Notes under the pieces: generated by a model | Database searches by the model: none | What the model saw: the letters and a program-made list of their open reading frames with translations, nothing else | What the model was told of the DNA's origin: nothing | Origin: Mytilus galloprovincialis | Lineage: Eukaryota; Mollusca; Bivalvia; Mytilida; Mytilidae | Assembly: GCF_965363235.1 (NCBI RefSeq) | Contig: NC_134840.1 | Span: 96,856,416-96,920,415 of the forward strand | Direction: 5' to 3' | DNA length: 64,000 bases | Shown here: piece after piece, positions 34,884 through 47,853 of the stretch | Layout of the letters: each line of letters starts with the position of its first letter | Numbering within the stretch: the first letter of the stretch is position 1 | Program-made: the position numbers and the translations under genes

Positions 34884-36390
34884 CTGTAAAACAAAATAAA
34901 ACCAATTTTATAATAAAAGTTTTCAACTTGCTAGCCATCATCTAGAAGGAATAATAGATACATGTGCAGAATTTGCAAAATATTAATGAACCAGATGCTC
35001 CGCAGGGCACAGCTTTATACGACCGCAGAGGTTGAACCCTGAACGGTTGGGGCAAGTATGGACACAACATTCAAGCTGGATACAGCTCTAAATTTGGATT
35101 GTGATTAAATAGTTGACACAGCATAGGTTTCTGACACAGAATGAATGTGGTCTAATGAACTTAAAAATTTTCTTTTGCCTTTGAGCAATTCACTATGCTG
35201 TTGAATATTAATCCTCTCAAAAAAATGTTTGAAGAAATTTTCTTTTTATTTATGAAATCTGAAATGAGAAAAATTTAACACACACCCCCCCCCCACCCCC
35301 CCCCCCCCCCCCCCATTTTTATTCACATCCCCCTTTCCCTTTTTCCAAAACTGATCTCAATTCAAATTTCTAATGGAGTTTGCAACAATAACTACTCATT
35401 TAAATACATCATAAAATATTACAAGAGTGCACACGCTGAAATGTCTCACCTTCTATACTAATCATTGATATTATGTTGATAGTCCTAAGTATAAAGCTTT
35501 ATTACAACTGTCTCATTAACTTAACATTAACCAAAATAACTAAACAAAGACCAATGAACCATGAAAATGAGGTCAAGGTCAGATGAACCATGCCAGGCAG
35601 ACATGTACAGCTAACAATGCTTCTATACAACATATATAGTTGACCTATTACTTATAGTTTAAGAAAAATTGACCAAAACACAAAAAATTAACACTGTGCA
35701 ATGAACCGTGAAAATGAGGTCATGGTCAAAAGAACCCTGCGCTACTGACATAAAGATCATAAAATATTTCCATACACCAAATATAGTTGACCTATGGCAT
35801 ATAGTATTAGATAAATAGACCAAAACTCAAAAACTTAACTTTGACCACTGAACCATGAAAATGAGGTCAAGGTCACATGACATCTGCCCGCTAGACATGT
35901 ACACCTTACAATCATTCCATACAACAAATATAGTAGACCTATTGCATATAGTATGAAAAAAACAGACCAAAACACAAAAATTTAACTATAACCACTGAAT
36001 TATGAAAATGAGGTCAAGGTCACATGACATCTGCCCACTAGACATGTACACCTTACAATCATTCCATACAACAAATACAGTAGACCTATTGCATATAGTA
36101 TGAAAAAAACAGACCAAAACACAAAAATTAAACTATAACCACTGAACCATGAAAATGAGGTCAAGGTCAGATGACACCTGCCAGTTGGACATGTACACCT
36201 TACAGTCCTTCCATACACCGAATATACAAGCCCTATTGCTTATAGTATCTGAGATACGGACTTGACCACCAAAACTTAACCTTGTTCACTGATCCATGAA
36301 ATGAGGTCGAGGTCAAGTGAAAACTGTCTGACAGACATGAGGACCTTGCAAGGTACGCACATATCAAATATAGTTATCCTATTACTTATA

Positions 36391-39300
36391 ACAAGAGGCT
36401 CTCAAGAGCCTGAATCGCTCACGTGGTAAACAATGCCTTATTGAACATATTGAACCATGCCAGGCAAACATGTACAGCTAACAATTCTTCAATATTACAA
36501 ATATATATGACTTACTGTTTATAAATAAAGAAAATGAGACCAAAACACAAACACTTAAAACTTAGCAATGGACTGTGAAAATGAGGTCAAGTTCAAATAA
36601 AACCTGCGTAACCGACATATAGATCATAAAATATTTTCATACACCAAATATAGTTGACCTAATGCATAAAGTATTAAAAAAATAGACCAAAACTAAAAAA
36701 GTTAACTTTGACCACTGAATTATGAAAATGAGGTCAAGGTTAGATGACACCTGTCAGCTAGACATGTACACCTTACAATCATTCTATACACCAATTTTAG
36801 TAGACCTATTGCATATAGTATAAGAAAAACAGACCAAAACACAAAAACTTAACTATAACCACTGAACCATGAAAATGAGGTCAAGGTGAGATGACACCTG
36901 CCAGTTGGACATGTACACTTTACAGTTCTTCTATACACCAAATCTACTAGACTTATTACTTATAGTATCTGAGATATGGACTTGACCACCAAAATTTAAC
37001 GTTGTTCACTGATCCATGAAATGAGGTCGAGGTCAAGTGAAAACTGTCCGACAGGCATGAGGGCCTTGCAAGGAACGCACATACCAAATATAGTTATTCA
37101 ATTCTGCCGCCGGATCACTATCCCTATATCAAGCTAACCGCAACAAAAGTTGCAGGCTCGACAAAAATGATCAAGACAATTTTTTTAACTAATCATTTAT
37201 TAAGCATGTATACACGTTTCCTTCTAATATAATATGCATACAAGAAGAGCGGCAGGACGTTATTTTTATTACATTATAGTTACAATAAAAGAATTTTAAC
37301 AATAAAATTGTTATTGTTACATTATTAAATTGTTATTCTTTCGAATTTCTTCATTCATGATTTGGATTTATTCCACTGCAAAGAAGGGGCAAGGGGCTCC
37401 AATAACAGCAAAACAGTTAAATGATTTCATTAACAGTTAGGCATGGACCATTTAACTTGTAGGGGGACATGGTTTTTTTTCTGGTCAGAATATTTTCTAT
37501 TTTTTGGAAGTAGCACAACAAATTATTTTTTTTGCAAATTGCAAATTGAAAATTTCAGGACAGGTAGACCTTGACCTAATAAATATTTTAACTTCAGTCT
37601 TATTTGCTCTAAATGCTGGAGTTTTTTAGATATAAGCCAAAAACTGCATTTTACCCTGTGTTCTATTTTTAGCCATGACGGCCATGTTTTTAGACAAAAT
37701 AGAAAATAAAACACAAACTTTATTTTATACACCCTACTGATCATTCAGTTGAAGTTTGGTTGAATTTGGTTGAGTAGTTTTAGAGGAGAAGATTTTTTAA
37801 AGTTAGCAAATATGATGAACAAATTGTGAAAAAATTGTCATTAAAGGACAATAACCCCTTAAGGGGTCAATTGACAATTTTGGTCATATTTAACTTATTT
37901 GTAGATCTTACTTTGCTGATCATTTTTGCTGTTTACAGTTTATCTTTATCTATAATGATATTCAAGATAATGACCAAAAACTGCCAAATTTCCTTAAAAT
38001 TACCAATTAAGTGGCAGCAACCCAACAATGGTTTGTTTGATTTGTCTGAAAATTTCAGGGCTGATAGATCTTGACCTAATGAACATTTTTACCCCATGTC
38101 AGATTTGCTCTAAATGCTTTCGTTTTTGAGATATAAGCCAAAAACTGCATTTGACCCCTATGTTCTATTTAAAGTAAGGGCGGCCATATTTTTTGACGGA
38201 TCAAAAATCGAAGCACACACTTTGTGCAGGATAATCTAAGGAACTATCATGCTAAGTTTCATCCAAATCCATTCAGTAGTTTCAGAGGAGAAGATTTTTT
38301 AAAGTTAGCAAATATGATGAACAAATTGTGAAAAATTGTCAATAAAGGACATTTACCCCTTAAGGGGTCAATTGACAATTTTGGTCATATTAACCTATTT
38401 GTAGATCTTACTTTGCTGATCATTTTTGCTGTTTACAGTTTATCTTTATCTATAATGATATTCAAGATAATGACCAAAAACTGCAAAATTTCCTTAAAAT
38501 TACCAATTAAGTGGCAGCAACCCAACAATGGTTTGTTTGATTCGTCTGAAAATTTCAGGGCTGATAGATCTTGACCTAATGAACATTTTTACCCCATGTC
38601 AGATTGCTCTAAATGCTTCCGTTTTTGAGATATAAGCCAAAAACTGCATTTGACCCCTATGTTCTATTTAAAGTAAGGGCAGCCATGTTTTTTGACGGAT
38701 CAAAAATCGAAGCACACACTTTGTGCAGGATAATCTAAGGAACTATCATGCTAAGTTTTATCCAAATCCATTCAGTAGTTTCAGAGGAGAAGATTTTTTA
38801 AAGTTAGCAAATATGATGAACAAATTGTGAAAAATTGTCAATAAAGGACATTTACCCCTTAAGGGGTCAATTGACAATTTTGGTCATATTAACCTATTTG
38901 TAGATCTTACTTTGCTGATCATTTTTGCTGTTTACAGTTTATCTTTATCTATAATGATATTCAAGATAATGACCAAAAACTGCAAAATTTCCTTAAAATT
39001 ACCAATTAAGTGGCAGCAACCCAACAATGGTTTGTTTGATTCGTCTGAAAATTTCAGGGCTGATAGATCTTGACCTAATGAACATTTTTACCCCATGTCA
39101 GATTGCTCTAAATGCTTCCGTTTTTGAGATATAAGCCAAAAACTGCATTTGACCCCTATGTTCTATTTAAAGTAAGGGCAGCCATGTTTTTTGACGGATC
39201 AAAAATCGAAGCACACACTTTGTGCAGGATAATCTAAGGAACTATCATGCTAAGTTTTATCCAAATCCATTCAGTAGTTTCAGAGGAGAAGATTTTTTAA

Positions 39301-39884
39301 AGTTAGCAAATATGATGAACAAATTGTGAAAAATTGTCATTAAAGGACATTTACCCCTTAAGGGGTCAATTGACAATTTTGGTCATATTAACCTATTTGT
39401 AGATCTTACTTTGCTTATCATTTTTGCTGTTTACAGTTTATCTTCATCTATAATAATATTCAAGATAATGACCAAAAACTGCAAAATTTCCTTAAAATTA
39501 CCAATTAAGTGGCAGCAACCCAACAATGATTTGTTTGATTCATCTGAAAATTTCTGGGCTGATAGATCTTGACCTAATGAACATTTTTACCCCATGTCAG
39601 ATTTGCTCTAAATGCTTTCTTTTTGAGATATAAGCCAAAAACTGCATTTGACCCCTATGTTCTATTTTAAGTAACGGCGGCCATGTTTTTTGACGGATCA
39701 AAAATCGAAGCACACACTTTGTGCAGGATAATCTAAGGAACAATCATTTTAAGTTTCATTCAAATCCATTCAGTAGTTTCAGAGGAGAAGATGTTTGAAA
39801 AATTGTTAACGACGACAGACGACGACGACGATGGACGCCAAGTGATGAGAAAAGCTCACATGGCCTTTTAGGCCAGGTGAGCTA
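36391..39884 (-). mobile_element. Family C repeat nested in family A
   Basis: Tips are hairpins: aggctctcaagagcct at 36395 and ggccttttaggcc at 39863, each next to cgctcac/gtgagct. On the minus strand the 3' end reads AGGCTC-TTGA-GAGCCT then CTTGTT. It holds four tandem units of about 500 bases (gatagatcttgacctaat at 38060, 38561, 39061 and 39561; a diverged fifth near 37565). A second copy is at 54557-56100. The hairpin followed by CTNG fits a Helitron-type 3' end. Confidence 0.72.
37560..39800 (-). repeat. About 500-base tandem units of family C
   Basis: The units share gataagccaaaaactgcatt-type, aggggtcaattgacaatttt and tggcagcaacccaacaat blocks. The middle three are almost identical, which points to recent amplification or gene conversion within the element. 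Confidence 0.85.
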
Positions 39885-41777
39885 ATAAGAGAGAATTCAA
39901 CATTACAAAAAATCTGAACTTTTTTTTCAAGTGGTCACTGAACCATGAAAATGAGGTCAAGGACATTGGACATGTGACTGACGGAAACTTCGTAACATGA
40001 GGCATCTATATACAAAGTATGAAGCATCCAAGTCTTCCACCTTCTAAAATATAAAGCTTTTAAGAAGTTAGCTAACACCGCCGCCGTAGCCGCCGCCGGA
40101 TCACTATCCCTATGTCGAGCTTTCTGCAACAAAAGTTGCAGGCTCAATAAAAATGTAACAAAAGGTGCTTGTTATCACTGAATGGTAAAGATTGTTTTAA
40201 TTTATCAGTTGGTAGTAAAAGTGAATATACATTGTATATTGTATAAAACAATGATTTAAGTTGACTCAACTACTATTCTGGACAAAGATAGATAACTCCA
40301 ATCAATTGAAAATTTCTTGCTATTGCACAATATTGTGCAATTAGATATTTCTGCTATTGCACAATACTGTGCAATTGAAGATTTCTTGCTATTGCGCAAT
40401 ACTGAGCAATTGAAAATTTCTTGCTATTGCACAATGCTGTGCAATTGAAGATTTCTTGCTATTGCTGAATACTGTGCAATTGAAAATTTCTTGCTATTGC
40501 ACAATACTTAATATAATAATTTTTGATCCTGATTTGAACCAACTTGAAAACTGGGTCCATAATCAAAAATCTAAGTACATATTTAGATTCAGCATATCAA
40601 AAAAGCCCAAGAATTCAATTCTTGTTAAAATCAAATTTAGTTTAATTTTGGACCCTTTGGACTTTAATGTAGACCAATTTGAAAACGGGACCAAAAATTA
40701 AGAATCTACATACACAGTTAGATTTGGCATATCAAAGAACCCCAATTATTCAATTTTTGATGAAATCAAACAAAGTTTAATTTTGGACCCCAATTTGGAC
40801 CATCTTGAAAACTGGGCCAATAATCAAAAATCTAAGTACATTTTTAGATTCAACATATTAAAGAACCCCAAGGATTCAATTTTTGTTAAAATCAAACTAA
40901 GTTTAATTTTGGACCCTTTGGACCTTAATATAGACCAATTTGAAAACGGGACCAAAAATTAAGAATCTACATACACAGTTAGATTTAGCATGTCAAAGAA
41001 CCCCAATTATTCAATTTTTGATGAAATCAAACAAAGTTCAATTTTGGACCCTTTGGGCCCCTTATTCCTAAACTGTTGGGACCAAAACTCCCAAAATCAA
41101 ACCCAACCTTCCTTTTATGGTCATAAACCTTGTGTTTAAATTTCATAGAATTCTATTTACTTATACTTAAGTTATGGTGCGAAAACCAAGAATAATGCTT
41201 ATTTGGGCCCCTTTTTGGCCCCTAATTCCTAAACTGTTGGGACCTCAACTACCAAAATCAATCCCAACCTTCCTTTTGTGGTCATAAACCTTGTGTTTAA
41301 ATTCCACTGATTTCTATTTACTTATACTATAGTTATTGTGCGAAAACCAAGAATAATGCTTATTTGGGCCCCTTTTTGGCCCCTAATTCCTAAACTGTTG
41401 GAACCAAAACTCCCAAAATCAATCCCAACCTTCCTTTTGTGGTCATAAACCTTGTGTCAAAATTTCATAGATTTCTATTCACTTAAACTTAAGTTATAGT
41501 GCGAAAACCAAGAAAATGCTTATTTGGGCCCATTTTGGCCCCTAATTCCTAAAATGTTGGGACCAAAACTCCCAAAATCAATCCCAACCTTCCTTTTGTG
41601 GTCATAAACCTTGTGTCAAAATTCTATCGATTTCTATTCACTTTTACTAAAGTTAGAGTGCGAAAACTAAAAGTATTCAGACGACGACGACGCAGGATGA
41701 CGACGCAGGACGACAACGACGCCAACGTGATAGCTATATACGACGAAAAATTAAAATTTTTGCGGTCATATAAAAAA

Positions 41778-44700
41778 GTATGACATGTATTAAAATAAGG
41801 AAAATATTCAAGAAAGGAGAAGATTTTCAAACAATCAACAAAGAAAGAAACTAATAATAGTCTAATTACTTTACTGAAAACATCTTGAGTTCCAATATAA
41901 AATATTCAATTTCTACATGTAGTCTGATGAAATTTTAGTCCTGTGCTCTGCAGACAAATTTTTATGAAATACTAATTCAGATGAGTTGTTCACAGAATTT
42001 TATCATATTAAAAAAGCTTCTTGAATTTATATCTATATAGATGGGATTATGAAACAACTTGTAATCTAGCTTATTCATACTTTTTAAACATTTTTACAAT
42101 CTCTGTTTTCTTCTTCTTAATTTACAAGTAATGATGTGCTTAGTTTGTCATCAACCATCTCTTGTCTTAAAGTGGAAAATCTGAAAATAAATAACTAATA
42201 TGAATCAAAAGTATAATCAATGGATAAATTGAAAATCAAAGTTATAACTTATAATAAATAAGGTAACTGAATGTAAACCTCATGCTGACAGAGGGACACA
42301 TGTGTCCACACCGACTGTGCCAGAGAGACATAGTACATGTATGTCCATGTTTTAATTTACATGTATGCAAGCTTTATCACATTGCAGTATCTGTTTCAAA
42401 TAAAAGAAAAATTGTGGGTCCACAAATGTAACAGTCATCATGACGTGACGTATATCCATTGACATCATTGTTGGACATCTAATGTCCCAGACGTTGAGCT
42501 GTCGTATTTTCTGGCACATGAAATCAGGGTGTAGAATGGTAACGGACTTAACGGGTTTTTGTCGGCATTTCCACACTAATCGTGTTCTGCATCAGACTTA
42601 TCTTTTTTAAGACAGTGTGACACAAAATGAGCCAAATAGACCAAAAGAAGTCGTTAGTGTTTATGTTTATATGATCACGGTATATTATCATGTTCTTCGG
42701 TACCACTCTTGGCTTTTTCAAAAAGCTCCACACTAAACAGGACAACAGGCCGAACACAGCTACTAATGGTGTGTTTTCCGTTCAAATACACAATTTATAA
42801 GAATGTGGACTTTTTGTGTTCCGGTATTTCATACAAAATACATATTAGAACCACTTGTGTGCATTCAAAAACTTAAAATATCGTATATTAAAGCTTTTAT
42901 ATCAAAATTGGTTGGCAGCGGACTAATTGGGTTTCTCAAAAATGGCGTGTTTTTTGGCACCAAACTGTTGAGTTTATTTATGTTTATTTAGCACAGGACT
43001 TATTGTGTTTTTATTGTTTTCCCAGGGTAAAAAATGATGTTTTTGTTTGTTTTGTTTGTTTGGGAAATGAAAAATAAAATTTTTTAACTTGACCCCATGT
43101 ATATGACATCGTGTGCTAGAATATTCAAGTCTGGAACATCTCACGATCAAATATTTTTCCGCAATCTTGATTTTTTTAAGTAAAGAAGTACATCGGTATG
43201 GGGATCACAAGCAATGCCAAACAAAACACAAATGGTCTATTTCTGCCCAGATTAACATGTGAAGGTCTTTTGACGAATGTTTCGAAAAAACACGTTCATT
43301 CCGGCGTAATAGAAATATTCATAATGATGCATGTATGAGAGAAGCTTTATGTGTCAGTCCTGAAAAAACAATTTTTGATGCATGTTACTTAGATGCATGA
43401 ATTTTGAAGTAGTTGTTAGTGACTTTAAATTAGTTGTCAATTAACAGCGAGTACTCGCAGATCAGTTCCTTGTGTTTTTTTGTTGTTGGGATGTACAAGT
43501 ACCCAGCCACATCCACTTGTATTTTTGTCCATCTGATGAGTTAAGCCTTTTTCAACTGAATTTTATAGTTCGTTCTTATGGTGTTCTATTATACCACTGT
43601 TCCAACTAACATGTTTAACCCTGCCACATTATTTATGTATGTATGTGCCTGTCCCAAGTCATGAGCCTGTACTTCAGTTATTGTCGTTTGTTTATGTGTT
43701 ACACATTTGTTTTTCATTCATTTTTTTATATGGACCATAATTTGGTATTCGGCCTTTGGTTTCTTTTTGTATCCTTTTTTATAAGTTCTAAAATTTTAAC
43801 TTTTATTTTGTGGGTTGTGTTGGTGTTAGAATAGTATGAATGGAACAATTGAGTTTTTCGAGAAAAAATTAATACATTTTGATTCACCGTTTACGTGACA
43901 GGAAACCAAACAGGAAACCAATCTTTATTTTCTTTATTTTGCACAATATAATTCAAAAGGCATAAATAAACACCATTACTAGTGTTACTTGCTTCATGTT
44001 AATATTTAAAATCTATTTTCAATGTTATATTAAAGTTTTTTTTAAACGTGACAGGAAACCATAAGAAACCGAAAGCATTTTTTTAGTTCTATTTTATTGC
44101 AAAATCTGCTTAAAATAATCTGAACAGTATACTTTTTCTTAAAATCCATCTTAAATGTAACAGTATTATAAAACTCCTAAATATGTGCTTGTTTTGAAAA
44201 CAGTTAGTACAATTTATTCAGAATTTTCCATATTTTCTTCATTGATACAGGATACCATAATCGTTGTATCTTGATGTTTTGGCCAAAAAAATATATTTAT
44301 ATTTGGTTTTGAAATTCCAATTATATAAAATTTATTCCAAATCATTGGCAATGTAAAATTCTTTAAATCCAGTAAAGAAAAAAACTTTTAACTTAGAATT
44401 AAAATCTTTGAAATAGGCGCCATGTGATATTTGTGACCTGTACACCATCTACATGGTTTCCACATTTTAACCTACTTTAGTGGGCTAAAATCAATAAAGT
44501 ACTTCCTTTCAAGTCATGCCTGGTAAAAGTTTACTTTTCCTTTGACAAGTTTATTGCGTTTCTGAAAAGTGTTTGCAGAACATGAATAAAAAAAAATAAT
44601 TAAAAATTGTGACAAAGTTACCAACTTTGTACTTTCCTAGTGTAACGGTATATTAATATGCATTTTTCATTTAATTATCTTTATTCACCTAAAATATCCA

Positions 44701-45371
44701 GTAATATTTACTGCTGAAGCAAAATCAATCCAACGAACATCGGCACCATGATAAGAGACGTAATTTCGATTGAATTTTCCAAGGACCCTTTACATCGTTA
44801 TTGGGAAACGTAGTGTGTTTAAACGTCGGTCAAATTTGAAATCGATTTTGTCAAGTCATTGGGCATTTATTTTCACACAAGATCGTATGTAACATTATGC
44901 ACATAGGAATAATAATAGACCCCCGGCGCAATCTCTTTGAAAATTGTATTTTCCTTTTTTAAACAAGTCGAAACAAGTCTACAGATTATGTTTGCTAACA
45001 TCCCGTTGGAAACAAAAACAATGTTTAGAACTAGTATATCGTATGTCCGGCTGTAAGGGCGTGATCACATGTTAGTCACATGTTTGACGTATGACCGGAA
45101 ATGATTAGAACTTAAGGACAAAAACAATTTTAATAAATAACTGGACTTCTGTTTCGTGTGAAATGTAACGCATAACGATAACGTCATTTTCTTACTTAAT
45201 TATTACGAAGATCAAAACAAGAATGTAAATCATCTCTGATTTACCTGTTTGAACATCTCGCGAGAGTTCATATTTGCATATTGTTTTTAAGAATTCTATT
45301 ACAACAAAGCAGATAACATCATCTAAAATTTGCGTTACGAAATCGGACAAAAAAATCACGCCACTGTTCTT
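41778..45371 (-). other. Rest of MKKS intron 1, no gene seen
   Basis: AT-rich, no conserved coding sequence. Segments near 42540-42580 (cggacttaacgggttttt, aatcgtgttctgcatcag) resemble 46665-46725 in inverted orientation, and the idea recurs at 42915 (cggactaattgggtttctc), so an old repeat is present. CpG content rises beyond about 44900 towards the promoter. Confidence 0.4.
45256..45265. promoter_or_regulatory. TCTCGCGAGA palindrome in the MKKS-SLX4IP promoter region
   Basis: An exact 10-base TCTCGCGAGA. In mammals this motif is bound by BANP and drives CpG-rich promoters of housekeeping genes. It lies about 110 bases inside the candidate MKKS first intron. An ATG directly follows on the minus strand with a good donor (ATGTTCAAACAG|GTAAAT at 45244), so an alternative first exon here is possible. 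Confidence 0.55.
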
Positions 45372-45373
45372 AC

Positions 45374-45540
45374 ATCTGCTACATAAATACTTATAGTTCT
45401 CGGCATTTTCTTCTCACTATTCTTATTGGTCGATGTTCTTTGTTATTTGAAAGCAAAAGTTACGAATTTGCCGGTGACGATTATCTATAAATCAGTCAGC
45501 GTTATGCTCTTCGGAAGCAAAAAGTAACGCGAGAAACGAC
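45374..45540 (-). promoter_or_regulatory. Candidate MKKS first exon end and divergent promoter zone
   Basis: Minus-strand AGCAGAT|GTAAGA at 45374 gives a donor whose AT would join the G at 34883 to make the start of the small leader protein. ATGTAG, a start-stop pair, lies just upstream (45379-45384). Between here and 45540 the sequence is CpG-richer than its surroundings (gtaacgcgagaaacgac, ggtgacgat). The start of SLX4IP transcription could lie on the other side; both are inferred. Confidence 0.4.
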
Positions 45541-45760
45541 ACAAAAATACGGTTGTAGAATCTTTGAAATTCGTATATTTCAATTTTTTTTCTAGGGAAG
45601 AGTAGCATACACTTGTATGTTAATAAAAATAATGGCATCTTTAGATGTAGTTACAACTTTTCTTACAGTAATTCAAATTTTATCACTTTTCTATAGTTAT
45701 AGGAAACGGAGCCCAATAGCAAATTATGGTCCATATATAAATAAGGCCGTTTATTTTCTC

Positions 45761-45945
45761 GTTTGAATTGTTTTACATTGTCATTTCTGGGCCTTTTATA
45801 GCTGACTATGCGGTATGGGCCTTGCTAGTCATATTCTAGTTGTTGAAGGATGTACATGTATGGTGACATATAATTGGTAATTACTGTGTCATTTTGGTCT
45901 CTTGTGGAGAGTTATCTGATTGGCAATCGTACCACATCTTCTTTT
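45761..45945 (+). repeat. Dispersed mussel repeat, copy 2
   Basis: Matches 10738-10906 in the same orientation: tttgaattgttttacattg, tagctgactatgcggtatg, ttggtctcttgtggagag and cgtaccacatcttct. Closer than copy 1 to the form I remember from Mytilus. Confidence 0.65.
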
Positions 45946-45953
45946 TTATACCT

Positions 45954-46073
45954 ACTAGTTCAAATAACTATCATGTCTTGAAAGGCTTTCTTTGATGCCT
46001 TACATGGTCGCAGAAGGGCGTCAAAGTAAGCATTTAGAATAGCCTTCCCAGACGTCATAATTATTTGGACTAG
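45954..46073. mobile_element. 120-base MITE, copy 1
   Basis: Ends are ctagttcaaataactatcat and its partner gacgtcataattatttggac-tag, inverted. Directly abuts the dispersed repeat to its left. A second copy is at 48551-48660. Confidence 0.6.
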
Positions 46074-46894
46074 AACCCGTCCCAGTTATGAGGCCGAATA
46101 CTGATAGAATTCCACACATTTGCTTGTGAATTAATAAAGAATTTAATTTAGTGATGTGTGATTAATGTATAAAGTAAGAAGTGTTGAAAAACCATGGAGG
46201 CAGAGTAAAAACATACTGACTGACTGAGAAGATATGAGTTTCCATATTCATTTGCGCACAAAAAGTCTGGTGCCAAAAACACAGAGTCTGGTGCCACAAA
46301 TTTTCCAAATTAACCATCATTTAAGACCTTAATAGTGCATGAAACAGTTACGAAAGGGAAAATGTCTAAATTTAATGAATAATAACCAAATATTTACTTG
46401 GAGAAGAAAACAATAAGCTTAAAATACGCTTCAATTGGACATCTTTCCATGAAAAATGTTTGTTTTCAAGTTGGGGTACCACATTGGTGGAAACAATTTA
46501 AACTAAATCGTAGCTTCTTATGAGTATATGACTAGATATTCAGCAAAATAAATAATTTCCCCATTCCGTGACAGCAAGCTTATTTGGAAATATAAATTCT
46601 GCTTTAATACAAATTGAAAGAAATAATCACTTATTCCAAATGTTGTCATATGAAAACATGATAAGTCTGTTGCTGAACCCGATTAGTGCGGAAATGGCGA
46701 AAAAACCTGATAAGTCCGTAACCATTCTACCATGTCTACACCGTGGAAATGCAACCTTGAAAAACAACTGGCAGCAAAAGGGTTAACAGCAGACAAAACT
46801 GTATGCAGGAATGTGTAGCCTATGAATGCCTATTTGACTACTAGTCCCTGCATGTGGGGTCATGCAGACACTGCTATCCTTAAAGTTAAATAAT

Positions 46895-47853
46895 GGCAGT
46901 GTCTGCGCGTACCAGCATGCGGGTACGAATAGTCAAATTGATAATCGTAGGCTACGCGTACCCACATCCAGTTTTATAATAAAATGCCATCGGATCGGGA
47001 ATTAAACGTGAAATATATACAGAAATTATTGATAATATTGGGATTTCGAGTAGAACGAGTGAAGAGTATGACAAATAATATGTTCGAATTGTATTTACAT
47101 GTATTAGTTAATAATACACATAATAAACCTTGCAAATTAAATGCACACTGATTGAAAATCCCTGTAAACTAGTTCTATAATATATAATATCCGAAATTTA
47201 AGTTGCTTCCACGCTTCAGAGGTGAAATATTTTTTGATGCGCTGAAGTTTTACATTTTCGTCAAATATTTTGTTATTAATTAACGAAGCTTTCTTAGAAG
47301 ACTATTGACATCGGCCTTTGTTTATCAGAAATAATGTATTAGGCCTTTTAAAATTTTTCCTGTCGAACTTTCCGTGAATACAGGAAAAAATTATTCTGTT
47401 AAACTTTATTTCCTCTTTCTTTTTTATTTTTTGTTTTTCCAGTTCTTCTTTTCTCTGCAGCTGCAATATACTCTGAGTTTGCCGGTTTTTATATACAATT
47501 GTATAAAATTAATCGACTGATACTTTTGAACAAATTGTTCCAATTCATGATAACTTTATAATGTCTGCCCCACCACATGTATATAACTCTTCCCATTTTA
47601 AGAATATTTATCAACCGAGAAAAACTGTTCACTTACCTATATATAAATGTTTACAAAACTTCTAAGTAGTTGATCAATTTTATTCACTAATTGCGATAAT
47701 TTCTGTATTATGTATATATACATGTATTTCACGTTTAATTCCCGATCCGATGGCATTTTATTATAAAACCGGATGTGGGTGCGCGTAGCCTACGAACGGC
47801 AATTTTGCTATTAGTACCGGACTACCCGCATGCGGGTACGCGAAGACACTGCC
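46895..47853. mobile_element. 959-base inverted-repeat element with 9-bp duplication
   Basis: Ends GGCAGTGTCTGCGCGTACC and its inverted partner; arms of about 150 bases (to 47030 and from 47700) pair through tgccatcggatcgggaatta and beyond. TTAAATAAT flanks both sides (46886-46894 and 47854-47862). The interior is non-coding. A diverged copy of the same terminus (gcatgcagacactgc, about 46800-46875) stands just to the left in the opposite orientation. Confidence 0.8.

Larger units (their letters stand above)
35421..40152 (+). mobile_element. Family A repeat nested in family B, itself split by family C
   Basis: From acaagagtgcacacgctgaa (35421) to ctgcaacaaaagttgcagg (about 40142), near-identical to 30302-31400. 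Interrupted at 36391-39884 by family C. Within the inserted segment another partial family A copy (about 36440-37172) ends with its own ccgcaacaaaagttgcagg hairpin. Confidence 0.75.
34989..41777 (-). mobile_element. Family B repeat, minus copy, split by family A
   Basis: Inverted copy of 23957-26053. Left part 34989-35420 begins ccagatgctccgcagggcac...tatacgaccgcagagg; right part 40153-41777 ends ttgcggtcatata. The break falls between units corresponding to about 25560 in the plus copy and is filled by family A (35421-40152). It includes a long C tract at 35285-35314 and a run of short ttgcacaat/cttgctatt units (40315-40505). Lies in the first MKKS intron. Confidence 0.75.

Noticed and set aside
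42117-42180. Minus-strand exon-like piece FSTLRQEMVDDKLSTSLLVN followed by TAA, behind a good TTATTTTCAG acceptor
   Set aside because: No upstream coding exon on the minus strand fits it, and joining it to the small-protein exon gives no open start. Possibly an optional leader exon of MKKS, but unsupported.
45632-45769. A 45-residue plus-strand frame starting MASLDVVTTFLTV with a hydrophobic stretch
   Set aside because: Its last codons run into the dispersed repeat at 45761, and no splice donor connects it in phase to SLX4IP, whose own ATG is at 50321. Kept out for lack of conservation evidence.
46568-46786. A 72-codon plus-strand frame (MTASLFGNINSAL)
   Set aside because: Its second half matches, in inverted orientation, the repeat-like stretch near 42540, so it is more likely mobile-element debris than a gene.
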